From the NCBI GenBank assembly GCA_013365365.1, contig JABVXU010000187.1:37289-101288 (forward strand): 64,000 nucleotides of DNA, given 5' to 3'. Origin of the DNA: Cruorifilaria tuberocauda. Taxonomy: Eukaryota; Nematoda; Chromadorea; Rhabditida; Onchocercidae. Below are positions 25,311-37,946 of this stretch, piece after piece. The notes beneath the pieces were generated by a model. The model was not told where the DNA came from and did not search any database. It was given only the letters and a program-made list of their open reading frames with translations. Each line of letters opens with the position of its first letter. Position 1 is the first letter of the stretch. The position numbers and the translations under genes were made by a program.

Positions 25311-28300
25311 AGAATGACCCTAACAACTCTTTGATGAGAATAATTTGAAATAAGTTCGTATCATCAGAAATGATTCTAAATTTCCAATTTTTGAAACAAA
25401 TCAATAATGACCATAAATATATTTCAGCCTCAAAGTTGTTGTACCAAATATTATACTATTCGATTAATAAATATCATTATTGACTTTAATCAAATGAAAT
25501 GAGTAGCTTATCGAATTATGTAATTTTTGGTTCAATAACTAAGGATTAAGGTAATATTACTTTATTATGATTTCATTCAGCGTTTCATGTTCAGGCTCCA
25601 ATATTAAAGAATGCTTAAAAATAACAAAATTTAGTCTTAGAAAAGTAATAATATTCAGTTAGAAAGACAATATATATTATGAGAAAACAGTAAAAAAGCA
25701 TCAAAATATTTGTTGAAGCAATAAGCTAATAACAATTACTTTGTTAAAAGAAGAAATATATACACTAACCTGAAATAGCATAGAAATTAATAAGCTAATA
25801 GTAATAATATTTTATTCAAATAATAACAATCAGAACATTCTAAAGGAAAGACAATAAAAAGCACTTTCTTTTCAACCAGAATTTCATTAGCTTATAAACA
25901 AAGCAGACAGAGTAACTTAAGAGGGAGAAATGATCGATGATGAATTTCAGTGATCACATCACAAGTTCTCTGACGATCATCTCTCACTGATCCTCTGTCT
26001 GTTTATTGCTTTTTTTGAAGGTATTTAAAAATTTCAAAAATAAAAACAAAGTGAAAAATATATCAGTTATCAAAATTTTACTCATATCTGAAAGTAAATA
26101 ACTATGGTTTTCGAAAAAAGACTGTAATACAATTATAATTAATGAAAAATGATATGTTATGTAAAAGAGGAACTTACTTTTTTGTAAGTTATGATTTCAC
26201 TTTGATAAGTTATTAAGCCTATATGTCACTAAAACAAATAGACAATGAAAGCTGCAAGGAAATTCGAAATTTAAAAACGAAAATTTGAAAAAGGAATATG
26301 AAATGTGATGGTAAGAAACAAACGAAAATTTTTTAATGACTGCTTAATTCAAATTAATATTTTGCAAATCCATACAAATTTGATTTTAAAATATATGTCA
26401 GTAATAAATCTTAGCAGAAAATTAAAAAACTTGAACGGATAACCAAAAAAAAACCTTGATAGGTTTGTTAATCATTTGTTAATTAATTGTTTAAAGGTTT
26501 TTTCACAATGAAAATTAAAAATTTACAATTTATTCCTTTAAAATGTCATCATATAAATCATAATATTCATCTTAATTTCCCGTTAAAAAATTTTTTAATT
26601 TATCCTTAATTTCTTTTTTCCTAATCTTCTTTTCTATCAAATAAATGATTATGGAATGGCAATTATTTACTTCATTTGAAAGAGAAAAATCAAAAATGAA
26701 AATTCAATTTACAATTACAATTTAAGTTTATCTATCCAAACTTGTTTTCTGTAAACAAAATTATTTCTTTTCTTCTAATCATTCCTATAATTCATAATGT
26801 AAATTTTCTTTGTTTTTTGTTTTCCGAGCTAAGGTAAAGTAAAGTTAGAGAGTTAAAACAAATCTTATATCCCTTGGACATATCTTCTCTTGGAAACGAA
26901 ACCTATTCAAAGGAGAAGATGAAAAATAGCCAGAAAAAGTTATTCATTATACGACAGAAAAACTTTTTGTCTATTGAGTTCATACAACAATTCGTTGATT
27001 ACATTTGTAAGCAATTAATGAAATATCTAAATTAATGTTCAAGAAATCAAACATGTTTGCGAGGATTGTTAAAACATTGTTGTGAAAATATTTGATAAAT
27101 TAAAGAAAAAAAATAACTCCAACTTTTTAATATGGGAAGCTAATTTAAACGAAAATTCAAGGTAAGAATTATTCAGTGATAGGCGATACTGCTTGAAATG
27201 ACTGTAATTATATTTTCAACGATATCACCACGAATGGCTAATTTATTAAACATTCAAACAAAAAATTAAATGAATTTAAAATGTTAAGGTATGAATGATT
27301 AGCACTATGTGAAAGTTGTTAAAAGTTTGCAAAAAAGATGAGTCATCTGCATTCCATATGTGATAGATACTTTTCGTTATCACCACAAACAGAATTGTTT
27401 GATTTTTCTGCTTTAAATCTAAAAAAAAATTAACTGAATTATTAATTATAAGTGATAAAAACATATCCAACTAATATATCATTATTTATTCTATTTTATG
27501 TGATTTATCTTACTTATTTCTTCTAATTGATATAAATTTTGATAACATTATGATTACGTTTAAAGAAATAATTAAATTTATTTAATAATAAAGTTAATTA
27601 AAATTGAGTGGATTTTTTCGTTTTAGTCACTAATAAATTATTCGGATATTCATTTTCATTATCATTTTAGATAAATATATTCAGTATGTTTAATCAATGA
27701 TAAGCAAAAAGAAAAAATATGCAAATTAAAAGCAGAAAAAAAGCAGAAAAAGGTCAGGCCAGAATGATTACAATTTAGTACTAAAATTATAGGCACTGAG
27801 AAGATTCTTTCCTTCATTATTAAATTAAAATTTAATTATTTTCGAATATTTTATGGACTGTTATTCAATGTTTCGTAATGACTTTTGTTAATTTTATTAG
27901 CTGGCATTGAAATTTATTCACATCTTACTGTTCAATGAGTAATTTGACAAGAAACAATATTTTATATTTTCATTATTACTATTCGTTAAAGTTAAATTCT
28001 CAATCTTTTAGCTGAACACAATTTTAGAGAAAGTTAAAGTTAAACTTTTGAATGTTATTTAAATCTGTTATTTATATCAGTAAATTAAAAAAAAATGCTT
28101 GAAAAAGGGATATTAGCTTATGAAAAGTATAGCTTAACCAACGGTGGAAAGCTAAAATTTTTCTGGAAATAGTCTCTGTCAAACTTAACTGAGTTCGCTG
28201 ATATCAAGTTATCAAAAAAACTTTTTCCAGTTTGATACAACTTGAACTCTGATTTCATTTATTCCATTTTTTCATTTCTTTTTAATTCATCTCCTAATTT

Positions 28301-31300
28301 TATATTTTAGCTTTCCATTTTTTTTCTCAACCTCATATTTCATCCATTTCATTTTCACATCCATAATTATAATTATTAATAATTCTGCCTAAATTATGAA
28401 AATATTTGCAAAATGCTAACGAAGACATGTCAAGATAATATTTAACGTGACATTTGCGCGTGACCTTTATCCTAAAGTCTTTCTTCACTGGATATAATAG
28501 TATGTGATATGAATATATCATTTTTCACAGATGAAATAATAGAAGGTTAAGGTGAGCTGAAGCAACTTTATTTCATATAACTATCAACAATAAGAAGTTT
28601 TTTTTACTTTTTCATTCTTGTTTTCTGTTGATTAATGAATTTTGAATTGGCTGAAGTGCGGAGAAGAGGGTGTTTTTGTTGTCTTTTTTCTCTTTGTTCT
28701 TATCTTTTTGTGAAAATCCATTGTGATTTAACACTCAAATGAACTGATAATAAATTTTTTTGTTCATTTTTTCCTTTGTTTTCTGCATTATCTATCTTTT
28801 AAATCAAACACACCTGGAATCGATCACTTGAAATGATTGCCAACAAAAACATTTCCTCCCTTTTTCTTTTTTCCTTGACTATTTTTCTCTAATCGAAATA
28901 CACTTAGAATTTAATGATTAAATTAACTGTTAATTAAAGGGGAAAGGTATTACTTAATAAGAATACGATTGCAGATATTTAATTAAGGTAAGTATGGATG
29001 TTAAAGCTGAAAAAATAGTATTACTTGATAATTTTCAGCCGAATTGTTATCAGTTGATAATTGTTAAGTGATACTGATCGGCGAATGATTTATCAGTGAA
29101 GAGAGTGATGATATCATTTATCAGTGAAATGATAGAAAGGATGAATGGAAGGAAAGAAGGAAGGAAATGGGGGTGAAAAGTAGGATGAATATTCAAAATA
29201 AAACAACTGGTTATATGTCCAGTCATTAATCTTTCAATTGAACGTATCACGATGACAGACCACCTGTGTCACACTGCTCAACCAGAAAATAGGCCAATAA
29301 TAATAAATTAAAACGGATTTTTATTTGTACCAATTGTTTTCAAGAATTTTTAAAGTTTAAGGTTGGAGTTAAATTTTGAGCCATCTCATACCTGACTGCT
29401 TTTTTCCTACACTTCTTAATTACACTTAATAGCTTCTTAATCTTATCATGAAAGATTTCAAAAGCAGTTAATCACAATCAATTGCTTTTGAAATTTTTCA
29501 TGACAAACAAATTAGATATTGTTAGAGTGAAGGAGAAAGCTGTCTGAATGTCAATCAAATCTGTCTTGTAATTAATTTAATGTTTTTGTTTTATCAGGTT
29601 GAATTACTTGTTCAGCTTATCATTTGTAATTTTCGAATTATTCTAAATCATCTAACTTTTAAATCATTTTCCCACACTTTAACTATTAACATACCAAAAA
29701 AAGGATGCTTTCTCGCTTCTTTTTTCTGTAATATCGAAATTTTTTTAATTTTAATTTAATTAATTTTGACGTCTGTTATTTGATTTATCATTCAAAGACA
29801 AGCTTAAAATTACGCTTGATATTCTCTGCGAGAAGAGGTAAGAAGAGAAAGGAAACTATAAGTCCAGGAGAAATCATACCGGTTAGGATATATGATAATT
29901 TTAATTTTCTGTATTGTAAAAATCTTTTATTGATTACAAGTTTTCTCTATTTTCCCTCTTTTTTAATGGAATTACCTATTTCTTTCTTTGGAAAAATTTA
30001 GGTTATGAATTTTTATTTAATTCACCCAAAATTTTCGAAAATGAGTATTTCACTTTTAATTCATTTTTTTGAAATAGTTCAATAATTATAGTAGTTATGG
30101 TCAGAAGTTATTCATGATCATTTCACTTTTTTAGTCAGAAAAATTGATATAATTTAGATATCAATAAGGTTAAACGAATTAATTTGTTTCAATTTTCAGA
30201 TAAAATTGAATAACTTTATGCTGCAAACAATATGTTTCCTAATTATAATTGATCAAAATTAAAAATAAATTTTATTTTAGTTGATATAGAAAAGCTAAAT
30301 TAACAAAAAACATTAACCAATTTCTGGTTACAGAAGAGAAATCAGGATGAAAACAAAAGAAACTGATTAAAGGTATTCAGGTTGGAATGTCAAAGGTCAG
30401 AAAAGCATCAACAAATTTTTACATCACTTGCAATGTGCTATTCTTTGTTCTCCTTGCATTTCTCTATTAATTACAGGAGGGCGTGTTTATACGCATAACA
30501 CGTACTCATCTATCCCATACCCAAATACACGTACACATGCATATACAAGCACGTTCAGTTACGTACGCATATTACATATAAATGAATAGATGTAAACGGA
30601 TTTGCGCAATGGTCACACCCACACTCTGAAGCGGTTTTGTTTTTATCAATCAGCCATGAAACATCCATAAAAGATGGTGAAACTGAAGAGATATTAGCTA
30701 TCTGTCACTTCGTCCTTTCTATTTCATTCGTATCAATCGTTTATTTACATAAGTAAACAAATAAATAACTTATTAATTATTCAATTTACCACTCACTCTG
30801 CAATTTTGATTATTTATTATTAGTAATTTTATTATTTTAAAATTTCATGCTTATTAGTTCATACGAATTACTTATTTATTTATTTGGCTATTTAAAACAA
30901 TTATTGCTCTTATTTGCTCTTATTATTTATTTGTTTACTTAATCTAATTCACTTGAATCTGTTAACTTATCTATTTCTTATTTGCTGATTAACCATCTTC
31001 ACCTTTAGAGCTATTTGCTACAAAACATGCAGATTCACCCATCTTCCATTTCTCGACACTCCACTTCATCGCCCACTCCTTGTGCCCTTTGTCCACTTCG
31101 TAAAACTGGTCTTGCTAGAAGACTGATTGGTTTGACGTTATTCATCTCATCATCAAGTTTGATAAAATTTCACGAAAGAGTGATAAGTCCAGTTTTGTTA
31201 TACTGCTTTGATTACCTGTCTGTCACTACTGCTCTCTCTACCTTTTCAATTTCATTATCCTAACCATTATCTCAAACAATTATATTAATAATAGAGGAAA

Positions 31301-31543
31301 ATAAACTTTATTCTTCTAACCTTTATCTTTTCATATTTCATCTCATTTACTCTTGAAAAATTTTTTTATTTTTACTCTGAGAGTGAGAATGGTATTCACA
31401 AGAATTTCAAACAACGATAGTAAATATATTTGTATCCATTCCACTCGATTATTATGTAGTATTTAACAATTTGCTTAATTATTGCTCACTCCCGTAATTT
31501 TATAATTTTATTATATTTCTTAATTATTTTCTTTTTTAAGGTA
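25311..31543. other. Intergenic, upstream of the Q-rich gene
   Basis: No gene I can support. A stretch of alternating purine-pyrimidine sequence with many ACGTAC/CATAC steps lies at 30485-30580. GC-richer patches at 29795-29835 and 31015-31260 have open frames but no matching splice partners; they may be upstream regulatory or 5' untranslated sequence. Confidence 0.4.
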
Positions 31544-34500
31544 ATGAATCTTTATTCATTCTACTTAATTGCATTGCTATTCACGTCAGCATGTGCGCTA
31601 AGCAATGCGCAAAAGGTAAATCGTTTGGTTCAATTGATAAATTTTTCTCTTTTATACTTTGCTATGTAATTTGATATTTACATTTTCTGTTTAATTCCTG
31701 AAATCGAACGACTTAAGGGCTGAATTTCTCACGATTGATAGGTAAGGTGAATCTTCGTTATCATTTAATTATGCTTCCTCTAGCTTATATCTTTAGCTCC
31801 TAAGTACTAGATGTTTTGCAGTTACCTGGACCGCATGATTTCATGGCGATAGCTAAAATATTCAGTCTACCGCAAGGGCAATATTTTCTACCCAAATTAC
31901 CGCTTCTTTCAACTCCGAAAAGAACAAAACTTTTCGGTCTTCCGCCACTACCCAACCATTCTGCTAGTAAATTTCTGATATTGAAGTTTTTCCCTTTCTA
32001 ATTAAAGAAAATGAAAGAAGAAATAGTTTTAATTCAAGTAAATTAATTTACTTAATGAAAAATGAATTTAAAAAATTCGAAGGGAAAACGATAATGATTG
32101 ATAGATTGAAGAAGAATAACATGAAAAGAACATACAAACATTTTAAATTGAATATGAGAAAAAGAGTAAAGTGGTAATTAATTCCTGTCAACACCTGTTG
32201 TGACAACGAAAATTCATATGAAACAGTTCTTCTTGATCCATTCTTTTTCCTAAAATTTCAAAAAAATTTTTACTTCAAATCAGAAAGTATAAATTAATAG
32301 AAACAATAATACCAAACGATGATTTGATAAGAATTTTTTAATTTAAATTCAGAATTTGATCACTTTCTTACTTCTTAATTTCCATCATTTCTTTTCTAAT
32401 CCATGGAAAAGGTTGAAACGATGCAAACGATAATAATAACTTTCTAAACATTTGGCAAATTCAATCCCCTGACCTCAAATTTTAATGGATAAAGAAATCA
32501 AGAAATCTTGAATAAAGATAATTTAAAAAATGAAAACCTAAAATTCCAATGATTTACCAACGATTCCTTCAATCACTTCATGACCGCAATTAAAAATGAA
32601 TTTAAATTGAAATTTCATGAATTGCGAAGACTTTAAATTAAATGAGATGAGAAGCAACAAAACGGTAATTTAATGATAAATTGTAGTTCAACGAAGAAAT
32701 AGCAAACATTGAATTCAAAATATGTTTGAATAATAATAATTTTTTTGACTTTACAAATATTCAATCTTAAGAATTAAATAACTTTTAAGTAATTAAATAA
32801 TTGGAAATTGTTTAAAAAATTTTTTTAAAGAGTTAAAGTTGTATTTTAGGAGTGAACGATTGGTATGCTTCTATTTTTTTAATTTTTCTTATTAATCATG
32901 ATATTAATTATTATTGTATTTTTTGAATTTTGTTTGTTTTTTTTGAGTCTTTTCTCGGCAACAAAATTTAATTATAATTTATACATTTTCCAAATCTACT
33001 GGATTTAGTAAATAAAAACGCCCTATGCTCCTTTTTCTCAATTGAGGTGTAGCAGGAATTACAACAACACAATCATCAATTGTATTAAATCATACGACAA
33101 TTGCGCCGCTGCTAAGGTTATTCAGTTTACCTTTGCTTACATTGCCACCACCGCCAAACATAGACACCTATGGTTAGTTTTTTTTACCTTTAAACTTTTT
33201 CAATCTTATATAAAATTAACAGAATTATTAGACAATTATTGACAAGTTTTTATGCAATTAACTTAATGTAAAATCCAATTGCGTAAACAATAAAATTAAT
33301 CGATAAATCGTATTGCAATTGATTTCTTAGTTGTGCTAAATTGTAATGACGGGATCAAAGAAATTACTTTCTTTAGTATGAAAATATAAATTGTAATTTC
33401 AAAAGGTATCAATACGATACCAGAATTACCACCACAACATGAATCAATCTATGAAGGAATGTTTGCGCCAGATGGTAGTTTGATCAAGAATACTACGAGA
33501 AAAACCATCAATGCGAAACAAACTGAAACGAATCAGGTACCATTGAATTAAGATTTCCTTTTTTACATCAATTCATAGTATTGCACTTCTAACTTTTACA
33601 GATTTATGATCAAGATCGATTGGAGGGTAAGGATGAAAGTCTACGTGATGTACGAGCTGCAGGTATACGTGCTGCTGATGGTCCAATTATTTATGATGAT
33701 TATGATTTTTATCCTGTAAGTTTCAATCTTTTTTTCAATAATTATCGTAAGAGTTTAGCGTATGCGTATGAATAAAAATTAGTAACACGTATACGCTGTC
33801 TTTACTATCATTTTTTTATCTGTTACGAATGATAAATGCAACACTGATAACTCAATTTATCAATCACAATCGCTTACGCGTCATATACGTACGTTCTGTA
33901 TTATACGTTGGTGGATGATGAAAGTGTGCGTGTGAATAATAATTATTATTTTATATCATTCACTCAAAACATCACTAATAATTACTGTTCTTATCATAAT
34001 AATAGACAAATCAATATAAATAGTAACAATTTTTATCATTTATATGTAATAACAGATGTATTAACGAATGTTGCTTATCATCCTTATCATGTGATTAACC
34101 TTATTGCATGCAAAATTAAAAAAAAAATTAAAATAATTAGATTTATTACAGTTTCTTGTACAGCAAACACTGAGCGATAAAGTATTAGCATAAATATACT
34201 AACATTTTATGCAAGTGTATGTTTACTTATTTTCAACTAAAATAGATAATTTCAGAATGAAGAACGTAGGAGTAATTACGAGGAGAGTATGATTATGGCT
34301 AATTTCTTGCGTAAACACACACCTCAAAGTAAAAGCAGTGAAATGTTGCTATCAGCTGAAGTGATAAATAATGATAAAGTATGTTTTTCTTTAAAGATCT
34401 CATGGATAATTTTCGACATATCATTTTTTCTCTTCATCTATTTACTTTTAAGGAAACCACTCCATCAAAGGCAGAGTTGTTTCCATCTGATTATGATGCA

Positions 34501-35619
34501 AAGACAGTTAGTTCTACAGGTATGTTTTTATTGTTAAGTAACCTTCTCTTCAATTTTCGAAATGCTTACTTTATAAGTTAATACTGGTTATACTGTATCA
34601 TTTTTTTGCTTTCTTTTAAAATACATAAATATTAATTCTATTTCTGTACTTATCATTATCATTATTTTCGTCAACACTTTACTGTCAGAAAATAACTTCA
34701 TTCTAGTTCAATTGTTGATTTATATGTAATAAGTTTTATCATTTGATGTTTTAAAAATGTTATGCTTTTCAGAAAAAATAAAATCGAATGTGAAATCATC
34801 AACGCTTACTCGATTGCGAGTTCCAGTTTCTAATGAAAATGATGAATTTAAAAAGAAAATCAATTTCGGTATACCTTTCATTTTATTCTCTTTCTATTAT
34901 CCCTCAAAAGGCAAGAAGATTGTTAAGCATTCCAAAATGATAATTTTCATTGAAAAATCAGAAAGTATCAGATGGAAAAACAGAAATAAGAATGTTTAAT
35001 TGGTAATGTGAGAAAATCAGTAATTTTTTGAAATATTTGAAAATTTACTAAATTATGGATGATGCAAATTCCAGTATCCAAGGCTGAAGCAGAAAAACCT
35101 CATAGGATTTTTCCGCGATCGGATCAATCGCCAACACAAGTAATTCCAGTGAAGCAAACTTCTGAGAACGGAACAACTGCTCAATTGCCCATATGGCAAA
35201 GATATGAAAATGGGAGTTTGGATCGGACAACAATTCAGCCTAACCTTCATTACGTGGTTCGTGACGGAGAAATTGAGCGTAATGAAATTGCGCTATCGTC
35301 CACCGCGAGATCCAAATCGATACCACACGCCAATCCTTTGCCAATAAAAAGAAATGAAATTATATCAGAAGAGCACGACGTTGCGGTGGAATCATTCGAG
35401 CAAAAATTACCGATGAAGAGTTCAGCTTCACATCAGAAGGTATTTTATAGTTGAAATACTGGTAATCTTCACAGTATCACCATTGTCGCCATACGGTAAT
35501 AGACAGTAATGAATAGTGGCTATGAAGGATGGAAAGAAAAAAACAGTTCTTTCAAGATCCGATGAAATACAACTGATAATTACTCGTTTATACGCTTCTT
35601 GATAGCTCATTATTACAGC

Positions 35620-35665
<46 letters not shown>

Positions 35666-37873
35666 GCAACAACCACAATTACAACAACAATACCGACAAA
35701 ACCAACAATCGGTTTTCTTGGTCAGTTTTGAAAGAATTCAGATTCAGATTCTTTCTTACCTTATCAATCAATTTTTGATTCTTGAAGAAGAAATAAACAA
35801 TTCTATGCCGATTTTGTGTATTTATATTATTCTAGAATAGCCCGAATGCACATGCACAACCTGCGGTTCAAAATATTTTGGTAACACCCATAAAACAATT
35901 TTATAATTGGAATGAACAACCTGAACAATCATCTCCCCAGTATCAACACGACCAACAATCTTTCCGAGATCAAGCCCAACAACCTCTTCAATATCAAATT
36001 CAGCAACAACCTGTCCAATATCAACTTGAACAACAGCCACTCCAGTATCAACCTCAGCAACCACCACTCCAATATCAACCTCAACAACCTGTACAAAATC
36101 AACAACAATCTCTCCAGTATCAACCTCAGCAACCACCGCTCCAATATCCTCAACAACAGCCTCTCCAACCTCAACAACCTCTCCAGTATAAATTTCAGCA
36201 ACAACCAAATCCCACACGTAATGCTGAAGATGAAGCGTATCTTCGAGAAGTAGAAGAATATGATCATTTTTGGGAAAATGAGCATGTTTGTGGTTTGAAC
36301 ATTAATATGAAAATAAGGATATGAATAGGAAGTGAAACAAATTTCAATTATCTGATTATCTTTAGCAGAAAAAAGAAAGAAAAGAAGAAACAGAACAAAC
36401 TGATTTCAAGTTTAATCCGTTACCTTCAATTTCAGGCCCGAAATGCTGCACGTTATCGATCACAGGTTCGTTAATACGCCATGTCCAGTTGTCATACATT
36501 AAATATCGAGGAATTCCATTTTTCAAGCTTCATCTTTTCAAATATTTCATTTATTGTTCTACAACTAGTCAATTAAAGTTTTGAAAAAGGCAAAATTCAA
36601 TTCTATTAAAGCATTGATTACGATAACATTTGGTAATTCTTAAATTTTGATATTTTTACGACCCACTTTCCCTTATATTCGTTTTAAAAGACACAAGTAA
36701 TAATTAATTTTGCTCTCTGGTTTTTGATACTAGCTATTTTTTCCACAGTTATTCATTAAGGTAAATTTCAAACTTTTATTCAGGCGTCACCAAATTATCA
36801 GCCTGTTCAGCAACAACGACAACATCAACAATACTCATCGGTATGCTAATTACTTCATGAATTTTATTTAAAATCATGTTCAAAATACATATGGAATATT
36901 CAATTAATTTAAATTTATCATATTTTGATAAGTGTAAAATTTCAGAAAAAAACTCGTAATTTTTATGGACTTTTTCGCTCTTAAAATTTCTTGAATTCTA
37001 TTGCAGCAGCTCTTAAAGTCTTTAAAATAATTCTATTACAGCAAGTATACGTACCTAATATTCATAATAATAATAATAATGGTGGAACAAGTGAATTACG
37101 ACAGATAAACTCTCATTTGCATGTAAGTAATTTGATTACTTACATTTGAGTAATTAATTTTCACCTGTAATTTTCTAGAATGAGCCAAGGAATGAAAAGT
37201 GAGAGTTCTGTCTGACAACAATTGATATTCCACCACTAAAAATTTGACAGAAAATTGTTAAAAGATTAAAAACCTCAAAGAAATCTTAGTTCGAATATTT
37301 GAAGATAAAATTAAAAATAAAAACCAAGTTTCCAATTTATTACTAACTATAGCTTAAAAATTTTCTTTTTCGATTTTAGAACTTTATATTATTTAATTAG
37401 AACAATAGGTGTCACCTGTGCAACAACAACGACAAAACGTTCCGTACTATTCGGCCTTTGCATCAAAACCATTTGTCGCCGGGAATTCTGCTCAGTTAAC
37501 ATATCCCACACATCGGCAACAACAACATTCACAACAACAACAATATCCACAACAACAATATCCACAACAACAATATCCACAACAACAGTATCCACAACAA
37601 CAGTATCCACAAAAACAGTATCCACAACAACAGTATCCACAAAAACAGTATCCACAACAACAATATCCACAACAACAATATCCACAACAACAATATCCAC
37701 AACAACAATATCCACAACAACAATATCCACAACAACAATATCTACAACAACAACAACAACATTCACAGCAACAACTGGGACAGCAACAACGACAAACTTT
37801 GCAGTCGAAACATTCAAGTTGGAAATTTAATTATTTCATCGTATTTATATTAGTTTTCGGACGGATAAAATAA
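31544..37873 (+). CDS. Secreted glutamine-rich YPQQQ-repeat protein (15 exons)
   Basis: Exons: 31544-31615, 31822-31966, 33056-33172, 33406-33536, 33602-33715, 34256-34378, 34453-34519, 34773-34868, 35075-35439, 35619-35720, 35836-36285, 36436-36465, 36784-36840, 37042-37122 and 37409-37873. All phases agree, giving 804 residues. Residues 1-22 are a signal peptide (MNLYSFYLIALLFTSACALS). Proline- and leucine-rich segments follow (FSLPQGQYFLPKLPLL), then an acidic tyrosine part (IIYDDYDFYP) and a polar middle (about 289-410). Next come 18 glutamines (411-428) and a 150-residue exon of degenerate QPLQYQPQQP units. The last exon has 13 YPQ(Q/K)Q units and one YLQQQ (696-765). The tail KFNYFIVFILVF is hydrophobic, so a C-terminal anchor is possible. 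The ATG lies 3 bases after TTTTTTAAG, consistent with trans-splicing. I recognise no family; low-complexity Q/P/Y proteins can be matrix, eggshell or prion-like. Function unknown. Confidence 0.8.
35619..35672 (+). repeat. CAA/CAG microsatellite coding 18 glutamines
   Basis: Fifteen CAA codons, one CAG and two CAA begin exon 10 right after its acceptor TTATTACAG. The run is nearly pure CAA, so it is likely to vary in length. Confidence 0.9.
37544..37753 (+). repeat. 15-bp coding minisatellite, 14 copies (YPQQQ)
   Basis: TATCCACAACAACAA-type units start every 15 bases from 37544 to 37739. Two units (starting 37604 and 37634) carry AAA in place of CAA, giving YPQKQ. The last unit has TATCTA, giving YL. 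Blocks ending CAG and blocks ending CAA are grouped, which suggests expansion by local duplication. Confidence 0.95.
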
Positions 37874-37929
37874 AAACTCATTAAATGTTTTGCTATTCTT
37901 TATTAATAGAATATTTCAAAGACAAAAAT

Positions 37930-37946
37930 AATAAATTTTGAATAAA
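37930..37946 (+). terminator. Paired poly(A) signals of the Q-rich gene
   Basis: AATAAA occurs at 37930-37935 and again at 37941-37946, 57-73 bases after the stop codon. Confidence 0.6.

Noticed and set aside
35822..36285. Several long frames opposite and out of frame with the glutamine-rich exon 11
   Set aside because: CAA/CAG/CCT repeats leave all frames open; only the Q/P/Y frame is phase-compatible with its neighbours and the signal peptide.
36373..36520. Alternative exon reading KKERKEETEQTDFKFN
   Set aside because: Open, but it ends in a phase that does not join the next clear exon (36784); the 30-base exon 36436-36465 does.
37389..37817. Valine/aspartate and leucine/tryptophan repeat proteins on the minus strand
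   Set aside because: Mirror translations of the 15-bp minisatellite; the plus strand has the spliced gene context.
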